Origin: Deferribacteraceae bacterium UBA6799
GTDB taxonomy: Bacteria; Chrysiogenota; Deferribacteres; Deferribacterales; Geovibrionaceae
NCBI GenBank assembly: GCA_002452335.1
Contig: DKFJ01000006.1
Coordinates: forward strand, 120,023-184,022
DNA: 64,000 nt
Direction: 5' to 3'
Below are positions 16,353 through 24,343 of the stretch, piece after piece. Below the pieces are notes generated by a model. That model made no database searches. It saw only the letters and a list, made by a program, of their open reading frames with translations, and had not been told where the DNA came from. Position 1 is the stretch's first letter, and every line of letters starts with the position of its first letter. A program made the position numbers and the translations under genes.

Positions 16353-16373
16353 GACAGAAAATTTTTGCAGGGT
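16353..16373 (+). repeat. Direct repeat, copy 1, in the fliG-fliH gap
   Basis: Twenty-one bases beginning GACAGAAAA and ending TTTTTGCAGGGT, identical to 16485-16505, preceded in both by CTA(G). Copy 2 forms the ribosome-binding region of fliH. Copy 1 is followed by ATTATG and a short frame that ends after six codons, so it looks like a duplicated fliH leader. Confidence 0.85.
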
Positions 16374-16395
16374 ATTATGCCTTGTGATAACATAT

Positions 16396-16413
16396 AACTT
16401 CATGGATGAAGTT
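16396..16413. repeat. Perfect inverted repeat between the two direct repeats
   Basis: AACTTCAT (16396-16403), GG, ATGAAGTT (16406-16413). It lies in the 111 bases enclosed by the direct repeats. Confidence 0.7.
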
Positions 16414-16452
16414 CGTCAAAGTCTCTAAAATTTTTCAGCTAGCTGTGAATAG

Positions 16453-16480
16453 AAACATCCGAAAAGTAAACGGATGTTTT
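16453..16480 (+). terminator. Terminator-like hairpin just upstream of fliH
   Basis: AAACATCCG (16453-16461), nine-base loop, CGGATGTTT (16471-16479) followed by only one more T. It may attenuate read-through from fliG into fliH or be a protein or RNA-processing site; the short T-run argues against a full terminator. Confidence 0.45.
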
Positions 16481-16484
16481 CTAG

Positions 16485-16505
16485 GACAGAAAATTTTTGC
16501 AGGGT
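16485..16505 (+). repeat. Direct repeat, copy 2, overlapping the fliH ribosome site
   Basis: Same 21 bases as 16353-16373, offset 132 bases. Its AGGG end is the only Shine-Dalgarno-like sequence before the fliH ATG at 16509. Confidence 0.85.
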
Positions 16506-16508
16506 GCA

Positions 16509-17381
16509 ATGTCCAGAATCATTAAAGACGACAAACTCAATCCCAAAAAACTGCGCAGCTTCGACTTCACGGTGTATGCCGATGTGGAGCGGGGCGAAAA
16601 GATACAGAAGCTGATAAAGGTCGGAGAGATGGACTATATCCCCGGCGAGACATCATACAATGTCGGCAGCTTTGACGAGGATGTGGAACTGCACAGAGCC
16701 ATAGTGGTGCAGGACGAATCCGTTAAGAGCAAAAAATATGAGCCCCAGTCATTCGACGAGGAACCCAAAGAGCTGATAAAACAGTCCGAGCCGGAGATTC
16801 CTGCTGAGGCGGAGCCGGAACCGGAGCTTGAACAGCCAGCCATAACAGAAGAGGAGCTGGAAGCCATACGCAAAGAGGCCTATCAGAAAGGCATGGCGGA
16901 CGGTCTCTCCAGAGGTATAGCGGACGGCGAGCAGAAGGCCAGAAGGGAATATGAGGCTCAGAAATCAGATTATCTGGCGAAACTTCAGGAAACATACAAT
17001 AACGTGCTGGCTGAGATGAACGTCTATAAACAGGCGGTGGCTCAGCTGGATGAGGAACTGCCGGATATGATAGCGTCTATGGTTACAGATCTGGTGGGCG
17101 CCGAGCGCAAGCTGAACGATAAACTGGTGGTATCCATCACCAATAACAGTCTTCAGCATTTAAAAGAAATGGACAAGATAATCTTCATGGTGAATCCCGA
17201 TGATGTGGGAACCATGACAGACGTCTTTCCGGAATACGAGACCCAGCCCGACAGAACCGTTGTGAAGGGCAGCCTGAAAGTTCAGACGAACATCGGAGAG
17301 CTGAATTTCTGCATACAGAAGATGCTTGAGGAGTTTGTGGATAGAATACATGAAGAATTTAGCACGCCTGAAGAAAGTTGA
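16509..17381 (+). CDS. fliH: Flagellar assembly protein FliH
   Basis: About 290 residues from the ATG at 16509 (MSRIIKDDKLNPKKL). FliH regulates the export ATPase FliI and links it to the export gate. The middle has an acidic Pro/Glu-rich stretch (EPEIPAEAEPEPELEQPA) and then the FliH GxxxG-type region (AYQKGMADGLSRGIADGEQ) in a long coiled coil; the C-terminal globular part ends in FVDRIHEEFSTPEES. An in-frame TTG at 16497 is possible but has no binding site. Its upstream region is one copy of a 132-base-spaced direct repeat. The fliI start lies inside its end. Confidence 0.9.
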   Translation: MSRIIKDDKLNPKKLRSFDFTVYADVERGEKIQKLIKVGEMDYIPGETSYNVGSFDEDVELHRAIVVQDESVKSKKYEPQSFDEEPKELIKQSEPEIPAEAEPEPELEQPAITEEELEAIRKEAYQKGMADGLSRGIADGEQKARREYEAQKSDYLAKLQETYNNVLAEMNVYKQAVAQLDEELPDMIASMVTDLVGAERKLNDKLVVSITNNSLQHLKEMDKIIFMVNPDDVGTMTDVFPEYETQPDRTVVKGSLKVQTNIGELNFCIQKMLEEFVDRIHEEFSTPEES

Positions 17382-18657
17382 TAACAAACCATCCATACAG
17401 TTTAAGGGCAAGGTGACAAAGATCGTCGGTCTCACTATCGAGGCGGACGGACCGCTGCTCGGCATCGGCACTAGATGCCGTATAGAGGGCTATGACGGTC
17501 ATGAGATACTCGCCGAGATAATCGGGTTCAAGGACGACAGGATCGTCCTGATGCCCTACGGCGAGAGTGAGGGCATAGCGCCCGGAAGCCCCGTGATAAA
17601 CGAGTCCTACGGAAACACGGTGAAGGTCTGCGACGGTCTTTTGGGGCGTGTTCTGGATGCTCTGGGAAACCCCATGGACGGCAAGGGTCCCATCAGGGAT
17701 TTTAAACTGGTGAACGTATATAACAGCCCTCCGCAGGCTCTGGACAGAGAGATAATCAAAGACCCCATATCCACCGGGATAAAGACCATAGACAACCTCA
17801 TAACAGTAGGCACAGGACAGAGGGTGGGCATCTTCGCCGGGTCAGGCGTGGGAAAATCCGTCACTCTGGGCATGATAGCCAGAAACACCAACGCTGACGT
17901 AAACGTCATAGCGCTCATCGGAGAGCGGGGACGTGAGGTGCGTGAATTCATAGAGAGAGATCTGGGGGAAGAAGGGCTCAAAAGGAGCGTGGTGGTGGTA
18001 GCCACGTCCGACCAGTCAGCGCTGGTGAGAAAACTGGGCGCTTTCGTGGGAACCGCCATAGCCGAATACTTCAGGGAACAGGGAAAGAATGTCATGCTGA
18101 TGATGGATTCCGTGACCCGTTTCGCCATGGCGCAGAGAGAGATAGGTCTCACCGTGGGCGAGCCGCCCACCACAAAGGGTTATACGCCGTCTGTTTTCGG
18201 GCTTCTGCCGAAACTGCTGGAAAGAGCCGGAACCAAAAAGGGCAAAGGAACCATAACAGGTCTCTATACTGTTCTGGTGGAGGCTGACGACATGAACGAT
18301 CCTGTGGGCGACACGGTACGTTCGATCATTGACGGACACATAGTGCTGTCAAGGGCGCTCGCCGGAAAGAACCATTACCCGGCTATAGATGTTCTCAACA
18401 GCGCCAGCCGTCTTATGAAAGAGATCGTGGATGAAAAACAGTTCGACAATGCCGGTCGCCTGCGCGACCTGCTGGCAACATATAACGAGGCGGAAGATCT
18501 CGTTAACATCGGAGCATATGTGAAAGGAAGCAACCCGAAGATCGACGAATCGCTGGCGAAGATCAACGATATAAACGGCTTCCTGAAACAGAAGATAGAC
18601 GAGGCATTCAGCATGGAAGACAGCGCCGCCATGCTGGACAAAATCATTAACGGCTGA
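17350..18657 (+). CDS. fliI: Flagellum-specific export ATPase FliI
   Basis: A 435-residue F1-beta-like ATPase that powers unfolding and docking of flagellar export substrates. Walker A is FAGSGVGKSVTLG (about residue 165), followed by the NVIALIGERGREVREFIERD signature, Walker B MLMMDSVTRFAMAQREI and the ring-closing VGEPPTTKGYTPSVF loop. I chose the ATG at 17350 (MKNLARLKK), overlapping fliH by 32 bases; the frame is open to a TTG at 17326 and the true start could be one of several in-frame codons. The stop and the fliJ ATG overlap (TGATG). Confidence 0.96.
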   Translation: MKNLARLKKVDNKPSIQFKGKVTKIVGLTIEADGPLLGIGTRCRIEGYDGHEILAEIIGFKDDRIVLMPYGESEGIAPGSPVINESYGNTVKVCDGLLGRVLDALGNPMDGKGPIRDFKLVNVYNSPPQALDREIIKDPISTGIKTIDNLITVGTGQRVGIFAGSGVGKSVTLGMIARNTNADVNVIALIGERGREVREFIERDLGEEGLKRSVVVVATSDQSALVRKLGAFVGTAIAEYFREQGKNVMLMMDSVTRFAMAQREIGLTVGEPPTTKGYTPSVFGLLPKLLERAGTKKGKGTITGLYTVLVEADDMNDPVGDTVRSIIDGHIVLSRALAGKNHYPAIDVLNSASRLMKEIVDEKQFDNAGRLRDLLATYNEAEDLVNIGAYVKGSNPKIDESLAKINDINGFLKQKIDEAFSMEDSAAMLDKIING

Positions 18658-19085
18658 TGAAAAGGGAATTCAGACTTCAGAAGGTACTGGAGTACAGAGA
18701 GCGTCTGGTCTCTATAGAGAAGGCCAAGCTGGCGGAGCTGCACACCCGTCTGCTGGAGAACAGAAACAGCATACTCGCCATTCAGAACGAGGCGAAACTG
18801 AAGCTGGAAGAGATGGAAACCGCTGACACCACCATCCTTTTTATGTATGATAAATACCTGAAATCGCTGGCGGAGAAGAAGGCCGCTCTGGTGAAGATGA
18901 AGAAACAGATAGAGATGACCATAGAGCTTCAGAAAAAGAAGGTCATGGAAGCCATAGACCGTCACAAAGTGATGGAAAAGCTGAAAGAGAAGCATGTTGA
19001 GAATTTCCGGTCATATCTGAATAAAGAGGAGATGAAGCTCATAGACGAGCTCGCCATCTCGAGGAGTTCCAGAAATAATGAATAA
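18657..19085 (+). CDS. fliJ: Flagellar export chaperone FliJ
   Basis: A 142-residue protein predicted to be almost wholly coiled coil, beginning FRLQKVLEYRERLVSIEKAK as FliJ proteins do and rich in Lys/Glu heptads to the end. FliJ acts as the central stalk of the FliH-FliI-FliJ export ATPase, like the gamma subunit of F1. The ATG overlaps the fliI stop and the gene's last eight bases overlap the next start, so the three are translationally coupled. Assignment rests on position, length and the N-terminal motif, as the family is poorly conserved. Confidence 0.9.
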   Translation: MKREFRLQKVLEYRERLVSIEKAKLAELHTRLLENRNSILAIQNEAKLKLEEMETADTTILFMYDKYLKSLAEKKAALVKMKKQIEMTIELQKKKVMEAIDRHKVMEKLKEKHVENFRSYLNKEEMKLIDELAISRSSRNNE

Positions 19086-19596
19086 ATATTACCTCAAAAA
19101 TAACTTCCTGTTTTTAGCGGTGTTTCTGTCTGTCATTGTTTTCTGCGCGGCTTTTACCGCATCCGCTGAGTCTCTGGCCGATCTTCAGGCGATATCTAAA
19201 TCGCTGGATAAGAGAAAGCTGGAACTGGACAAACGTGAGAAGGACATCAGAACCAAAGAGGAACGCCTGAAAGCTCTGGAAGACAGCCTCATTCAGAAAG
19301 ATATAGAGATCAGAAAAATGCAGGACAGCATAGTTGCCCGTCTGAAAGAGATAAAAATCCAGGAGGACAAAAATCTGGATAAGCTGGCAAAGGACTACAG
19401 CTCTGCCAAGGCGAAATCCGCCGCGCAGGTTATAGTTAAGATGGATATAGAGAAATCCGTTCAGCTTTTTCAGCGTCTGCCCAGCATGACAGCGGGAAAA
19501 ATTCTGTCCGCCATGGGAACGATAGACCCCGAATATGCAGCCAAATTATCCGAAAAGCTGACTCCCGACAAGATACAGGGGATAAATGCGCAGTAA
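19078..19596 (+). CDS. motE: MotE-like exported coiled-coil protein (MgtE N-type domain)
   Basis: A 172-residue protein with a signal or anchor segment (FLFLAVFLSVIVFCAAFTASA), a Lys/Glu coiled coil (about 35-110), and a C-terminal helical domain resembling the MgtE N-terminal superhelix (MDIEKSVQLFQRLPSMTAGKILSAMGTIDPEYAAKLSEKL). Proteins of this build follow fliJ in many flagellar operons; in epsilonproteobacteria and others MotE is a periplasmic chaperone for MotC and stator function. No motAB gene lies in the window. The symbol is given by architecture and place, not by close sequence match, and should be read as likely. Confidence 0.7.
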   Translation: MNKYYLKNNFLFLAVFLSVIVFCAAFTASAESLADLQAISKSLDKRKLELDKREKDIRTKEERLKALEDSLIQKDIEIRKMQDSIVARLKEIKIQEDKNLDKLAKDYSSAKAKSAAQVIVKMDIEKSVQLFQRLPSMTAGKILSAMGTIDPEYAAKLSEKLTPDKIQGINAQ

Positions 19597-20179
19597 CAGA
19601 AACATCTACGGCGTGACCTCATCTCCTCTGCACGAGCTGGCTATGGAGCTGAAGACGCCGTCCGTGGAGATAGATGTTGGTCTTTTTCTTCGGTTTTTCT
19701 GCAAAACGGCGAAACCGGTAAATATCCTGGAGATAGGCTGCGGAATAGGCGTTTCCACCAGATATATGGCGGAGGCCGCTCCGGATGCCCGCATCACCGC
19801 TCTGGATCACAACCATGTGCGGCTGGCACAGGCACGGGAGATAGCTGTCGGTATCAAAAATATTACATTTATACAGTCTGAGGGTGTGGAGTTCATGCGT
19901 AACTCCACCGAAAAATATGATCTGATTTTTATAGATTCCGTAAAAAAAGATTATCCTGTGATGTATCATTACGCTGAAAATCTCCTGACAGACAAGGGAG
20001 CGGTGATAATGGACGATGTGTTCTGCTATGGATATATCTTTTGCGAAGACTGCGAGATTCCTGATAAATATCGTGCCTTGGCGGGTGTTTTCAGGGACTT
20101 TCTATACAGAATAAAATACACGAGAGACCACAGCATCCTCCCCATAGGCGGGGGCGTGCTGGTGACATACAGAGGATAG
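19586..20179 (+). CDS. O-methyltransferase, TrmR-like (probable tRNA ho5U34 methylation)
   Basis: A 197-residue class I SAM-dependent methyltransferase of the catechol-O-methyltransferase-like group: motif I ILEIGCGIGVSTRYMAEAAP, acidic LDHNHVR, and metal-site Asp in LIFIDSVKKDYPVMYHY followed by VIMDDVFCYG. Family members include TrmR (YrrM) of Bacillus, which methylates 5-hydroxyuridine at tRNA wobble position 34 using a metal site. The gene directly precedes a U32-family TrhP-like gene (one-base gap), the enzyme that makes 5-hydroxyuridine; the pairing is the basis for the specific proposal. Its start overlaps the MotE-like gene by 11 bases, so it is transcribed with flagellar genes. Confidence 0.75.
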   Translation: MRSNRNIYGVTSSPLHELAMELKTPSVEIDVGLFLRFFCKTAKPVNILEIGCGIGVSTRYMAEAAPDARITALDHNHVRLAQAREIAVGIKNITFIQSEGVEFMRNSTEKYDLIFIDSVKKDYPVMYHYAENLLTDKGAVIMDDVFCYGYIFCEDCEIPDKYRALAGVFRDFLYRIKYTRDHSILPIGGGVLVTYRG

Positions 20180-20180
20180 A

Positions 20181-21404
20181 ATGAAAAAACCTGAGCTTTT
20201 GGCTCCGGCGGGCAGTTTTGATAAGATGGAGGCGGCTGTGCTTTACGGCGCTGACGCCGTATATTTCGCCGGGAGCGGATTCGGACTGCGTGCCCGCGCA
20301 GGCAATTTTGAGCCGGATGAGATGGAAAAAGCCCTGAAATACCTGCACAATAGAGAAAAGAAGGGATATGTGACAGTTAACGCATATCTGAAAAATAACG
20401 AATTCGAGGGGCTGGAGGATTATCTCCATAAACTCAGCGGGATAAAACCGGACGCCCTTATTATATCAGACCCGGGGGTTTTCGCCACGGCGAGAAAACA
20501 CGCCCCGAACATACCTGTTCATATCAGCACACAGGCGAACGTCACTAACCTTCAGACGGTGGAGTTCTGGCACAGTCTGGGCGCCGAGAGGGTGATTCTG
20601 GCTAGGGAGCTGAGCCGTGACGAGATAGCGCACATCTGCAAAAACACCTCATGCGAGGTGGAGGTTTTTGTCCATGGCGCCATGTGCATATCCATGTCGG
20701 GCAGATGCCTGATGAGCAACTATATGACCGGACGTGACGCCAATGCCGGAGACTGCGCCCAGTCGTGCAGATGGAAATATTCTCTGGTGGAGTCCACCCG
20801 TGAGGGACAATATTTTCCCATAGAGCAGGACGAGCGAGGTACATATTTCTATAACAGCAAAGACCTGTGTCTGCTCGACCATGTGGGCGAGCTGGCGGAT
20901 ATGGGGGTTAAGAGCCTGAAGATAGAGGGACGCATGAAGAGCATCATGTATGTGTCTGTCATCACGGGCGTTTACAGGAAAGCCATCGACAGGGCGGCAG
21001 AGGGTAATTATGAGGTGGACCCTGAGTGGGTGCGCCTGATAAAGAGCGTCAGCCACAGGGAATATACCGAGGCTTTTTATGACGGCGAGGCAGGGGCGGA
21101 GAGCATGAACTACGGCACGAACTCTTATGTGAGGGGGTGCGAGTTTCTGGCTCTGGCACTTTATCAGCACGAGCTGGGAACAGTAATTGAGGCGAAGGCG
21201 AAATTTCATCCGGACGAGGCTGTGAGCGTGCTGGGTCCTGATATGCGTGAAGTGGATATTCTGGTGGACAAACTGCTGGATATGAACGGCAACGAACAGC
21301 CGAACACCAAGCCCGCCATGAAATACATATTGAAAGGGATTAAGCTGGATGAGGGAAGCATCATCCGCCGTCACGAAAAAGGCGACCATAAGCTCAGTGA
21401 ATGA
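20181..21404 (+). CDS. trhP: U32-family peptidase-like protein, probable tRNA 5-hydroxyuridine synthase TrhP
   Basis: A 407-residue protein of the U32 family, now known largely as RNA-modifying hydroxylases rather than peptidases. It starts KPELLAPAGSFDKMEAAVLYGADAVYF, the standard U32 opening, and at about 163-200 has VHGAMCISMSGRCLMSNYM then GDCAQSCRWKY; the Cys in this block (with RWKY, as in E. coli YegQ/TrhP) bind an iron-sulfur cluster in the family. TrhP uses prephenate to hydroxylate U34 of tRNAs. The TrmR-like gene one base upstream would then methylate it to mo5U. The stop is one base before the ligA ATG. Confidence 0.82.
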   Translation: MKKPELLAPAGSFDKMEAAVLYGADAVYFAGSGFGLRARAGNFEPDEMEKALKYLHNREKKGYVTVNAYLKNNEFEGLEDYLHKLSGIKPDALIISDPGVFATARKHAPNIPVHISTQANVTNLQTVEFWHSLGAERVILARELSRDEIAHICKNTSCEVEVFVHGAMCISMSGRCLMSNYMTGRDANAGDCAQSCRWKYSLVESTREGQYFPIEQDERGTYFYNSKDLCLLDHVGELADMGVKSLKIEGRMKSIMYVSVITGVYRKAIDRAAEGNYEVDPEWVRLIKSVSHREYTEAFYDGEAGAESMNYGTNSYVRGCEFLALALYQHELGTVIEAKAKFHPDEAVSVLGPDMREVDILVDKLLDMNGNEQPNTKPAMKYILKGIKLDEGSIIRRHEKGDHKLSE

Positions 21405-21405
21405 T

Positions 21406-23349
21406 ATGAATTATAAAGAACTTGTAGATAAACTAAATTATTACGCCGCTAAATATTACACCGAGGATGACCCGGTGGTGTCTGACGCGGAGTATGACGT
21501 TCTGTATAACGAGCTGAAGAGGATGGAGGAGGAGAATCCTTCCGTCATATCGCCGGACTCGCCGACACAGCGGGTGGGCGACAGACCGGTCAGCGATCTG
21601 GAGAGCGTGCAGCATGAATATGAGATGCTTTCCCTGTCTAATGTTTATAACGAAGATGAACTTGCGAGATTTTTAGATACCTGCTCGGCTGACGCCTATG
21701 TGGTGGAGCCGAAGATAGACGGTCTGGCGGTGGTGCTGACATATGAGAACGGCAAGCTGTTGAGAGCCGCCACAAGGGGCGACGGAAAGAATGGCGAGGA
21801 CGTTACCCATAACGCCAGAACCATAACCACCCTGCCGATGGAAATTTCCCACAAAGATAAGCTGGTAGTCAGAGGCGAAGTCTATATGCCTGTGAAGGCG
21901 TTCGAGAGACTGAACCGCCAGCAGGCGGAAAAAGGACTGAAACTTTTCGCCAACCCCAGAAACTGCGCCGCCGGAACACTGAAGCTGCTGGACAGCAGGA
22001 TAGCGGCAAACAGAGGGCTGGACGCTTTTCTATACGGCGTGGACACAGGCGGGACAGAGAGCCATTCGGACGATCTGGATATGCTGAAAAACCTCGGATT
22101 CAAAGTGAATCAGTATATCAGAAAATGCCGCTCAAAAGAAGAAGTCATCGAACATATAGAATATATCGGGGGCATCCGCTCCAGTCTGGAATACGACATA
22201 GACGGCGCTGTGATCAAGGTGGACTCGAAAGCGGTCCAGAGATCGCTGGGCAGTACCGCAAAATCTCCGAAATGGGCGACCGCCTATAAATATCCTTCAC
22301 AGGAGATCACCACAACGCTTCTGGATGTGGAGTTTCAGGTGGGCAGAACGGGGACAATAACTCCCGTGGCAAAACTTGAACCTGTTTTCTTAGCAGGATC
22401 AACAATTTCAAACGCCACACTGCATAACTATGACGAGATTAAGCGTCTGGGGTTAAAGATAGGCGACCGTGTGGTGATACGCAAGGGCGGGGATGTGATA
22501 CCGAAGGTGGTAGCGCCTGTGGAATCAGCCCGCACAGGGGACGAGCGTGAGATAACCTATCCTGACCTGTGTCCTGTGTGTTCATCCGCTCTGCTGATGG
22601 AAGAGGGCGACGTGTCGCCGAAATGTTCCAATCCGGTGTGTCCTGCCAGACTTAAGCTGGGGCTTCTGCATTTTGCCTCCAGAAAGGCGATGGATATTCA
22701 GGGGTTCGGCGAGGCGCTGGTGGAGACGCTGGTGGATACAGGCAGAATAGACGATGTGGCAGACATATATGAGACTGATTTCAGTTTTCTGGCGGAGGCG
22801 GACGGATACGGTGAAAAATCGGTCAATAACCTGAACGCCGCCATAGAGGAATCAAAACAGAAACCTTTCGACCGTGTGCTGTTCGGTCTTGGTATACGCC
22901 ATGTGGGCGAGCGCACCGCTCAGGTGCTGGCAGAGCATTTCGTCACTGTCGAGGCGCTGGCTGAGGCGTCCGTGGAAGAGCTGACAGAGGTTAAGGATAT
23001 AGGTCCTGAGACAGCCGGAGCTATATATGAAGCCATGCGCAACGATAAGCTGGCGGACATCATAAACAGGCTCAGAAAATCCGGACTGAAGCTGAAAGCG
23101 GATGAGAAGACACGGTCTTCGAACAGTCTGGAGGGAAAAACTTTTCTGGTGACGGGCAAACTAAGCCGACCCAGAGATGATTTTCATGCTATTATCAGGG
23201 ATAACGGCGGAAAGCTGTTGTCTTCCGTATCAAAAAATCTTGATTTTCTGCTTGTGGGCGAGGATGCCGGAGGCAAACTTGCCAAAGCGCAGTCCCTCGG
23301 AGTCACCGTAATCAGCGAAGAAGAGTTTATGGAGATGATCAATGTCTGA
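21406..23349 (+). CDS. ligA: NAD-dependent DNA ligase
   Basis: About 647 residues from the ATG at 21406 (MNYKELVDKLNYYAAKYY), one base after the trhP stop; the open frame extends upstream into trhP but this start fits the family. Parts in order: NAD-binding Ia helices (YYTEDDPVVSDAEYD), adenylation domain with catalytic Lys in EPKIDGLAVV (about 103), OB fold, four-Cys zinc finger (CPVCSS ... CSNPVCPARL, about 389-417), helix-hairpin-helix repeats, and a C-terminal BRCT domain (about 575-647; GKTFLVTGKL). It seals nicks in replication and repair. Overlaps the next gene by eight bases. Location downstream of flagellar and tRNA genes is unusual. Confidence 0.97.
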   Translation: MNYKELVDKLNYYAAKYYTEDDPVVSDAEYDVLYNELKRMEEENPSVISPDSPTQRVGDRPVSDLESVQHEYEMLSLSNVYNEDELARFLDTCSADAYVVEPKIDGLAVVLTYENGKLLRAATRGDGKNGEDVTHNARTITTLPMEISHKDKLVVRGEVYMPVKAFERLNRQQAEKGLKLFANPRNCAAGTLKLLDSRIAANRGLDAFLYGVDTGGTESHSDDLDMLKNLGFKVNQYIRKCRSKEEVIEHIEYIGGIRSSLEYDIDGAVIKVDSKAVQRSLGSTAKSPKWATAYKYPSQEITTTLLDVEFQVGRTGTITPVAKLEPVFLAGSTISNATLHNYDEIKRLGLKIGDRVVIRKGGDVIPKVVAPVESARTGDEREITYPDLCPVCSSALLMEEGDVSPKCSNPVCPARLKLGLLHFASRKAMDIQGFGEALVETLVDTGRIDDVADIYETDFSFLAEADGYGEKSVNNLNAAIEESKQKPFDRVLFGLGIRHVGERTAQVLAEHFVTVEALAEASVEELTEVKDIGPETAGAIYEAMRNDKLADIINRLRKSGLKLKADEKTRSSNSLEGKTFLVTGKLSRPRDDFHAIIRDNGGKLLSSVSKNLDFLLVGEDAGGKLAKAQSLGVTVISEEEFMEMINV

Positions 23350-24151
23350 CAGGATATACATAGTTTCTGACGGTACGGGGCAGAGCGCCGTTAACATCAT
23401 GCGCGCGGCTCTTTTGCAGTTCAACGAACCGCACACCAAGCTGACTGTCTATTCCATGGTAAATGAAAAGGCTCAGCTCATGTCCATACTGGAGCACGCC
23501 AGACTGGACGAATCTGTGGTGGCGTACACAATGGTAAGCGGGGAACTGCGCCAGATAATCCATGAATACTGCGAGGAGAACAATCTCTCTCATGTAGATA
23601 TTCTGGGACCCCCTCTGCGCATGCTGGCTGATTATCTTGGAAAAGAGCCCCAGGAGACCCCCGGTGTTCTGCGCAAGGTGGACGAAAAATATTTTAAACG
23701 TATCGAGGCGATGGAGTTTACCCTGACCCATGACGACGGAAAATCCCTGAAAGGGATCACAGAGGCGGATCTTGTTATTCTGGGACTGTCCAGAACATCT
23801 AAGACTCCCACGTCATTTTATCTTGCACAGCAGGGGTTTAAGGTTATCAATGTGCCTCTCGTGCCGGAGATTCCCATTAATGAGGACATCTTCAAGATAG
23901 ACCAGCACAAGGTGGTTATCCTGATGATGGATCCCGAGGTTCTGCAGAAGATCAGAAGCGCCAGACTGAAACACTATAAAACCAGCAGCAACTATAACAA
24001 TATCAACAAGATATTCGAAGAAGTAGAGTTCTGTTACGATCTGGTGCGCAAGAACCGCAAATGGAATATGATAAATACAACTAATAAGTCTATTGAGGAG
24101 ACAGCCAGAGAGATCATTCACTCGGTTTACGGACGTGATATGGAACTGTAG
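23342..24151 (+). CDS. ppsR: Pyruvate,phosphate dikinase regulatory protein (kinase/pyrophosphorylase)
   Basis: A 269-residue member of the PDRP/PSRP family (DUF299), starting IYIVSDGTGQSAVNIMRAAL. These bifunctional enzymes use ADP to phosphorylate, and phosphate to reactivate, an active-site-adjacent Thr of PEP synthetase or pyruvate,phosphate dikinase. The P-loop-like LGLSRTSKTPTSFYLAQQG and VPEIPINEDIF follow the family pattern. The target enzyme gene is not in the window, so which of the two it controls is open. Start ATG overlaps the ligA stop, hence co-expression. No terminator follows; rho has its own promoter. Confidence 0.92.
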   Translation: MSDRIYIVSDGTGQSAVNIMRAALLQFNEPHTKLTVYSMVNEKAQLMSILEHARLDESVVAYTMVSGELRQIIHEYCEENNLSHVDILGPPLRMLADYLGKEPQETPGVLRKVDEKYFKRIEAMEFTLTHDDGKSLKGITEADLVILGLSRTSKTPTSFYLAQQGFKVINVPLVPEIPINEDIFKIDQHKVVILMMDPEVLQKIRSARLKHYKTSSNYNNINKIFEEVEFCYDLVRKNRKWNMINTTNKSIEETAREIIHSVYGRDMEL

Positions 24152-24171
24152 GGCGTTTTGCAAAAATCATG

Positions 24172-24200
24172 TTGACAGAGGTAATATTAAAGTTTAAATT
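24172..24200 (+). promoter_or_regulatory. Promoter and leader of rho
   Basis: TTGACA (24172-24177), 17-base spacer, TAAATT (24195-24200), leaving an untranslated leader of roughly 135 bases before the ATG at 24344. Rho genes are commonly autoregulated in their leaders; here I see C-containing, low-structure sequence but no decisive signal. Confidence 0.6.
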
Positions 24201-24343
24201 TGCTTTGTTATTACACACAGTCATGCAAGGCTTGCTACAGTTGTTCGTATCATAAAATCATACAGAAAAGTGAATCCTTTAGGCAAAAACCCGTTGTTAT
24301 TTAATATGCAGATTTTTACCTGTGAACAATACTATACCTTTAA

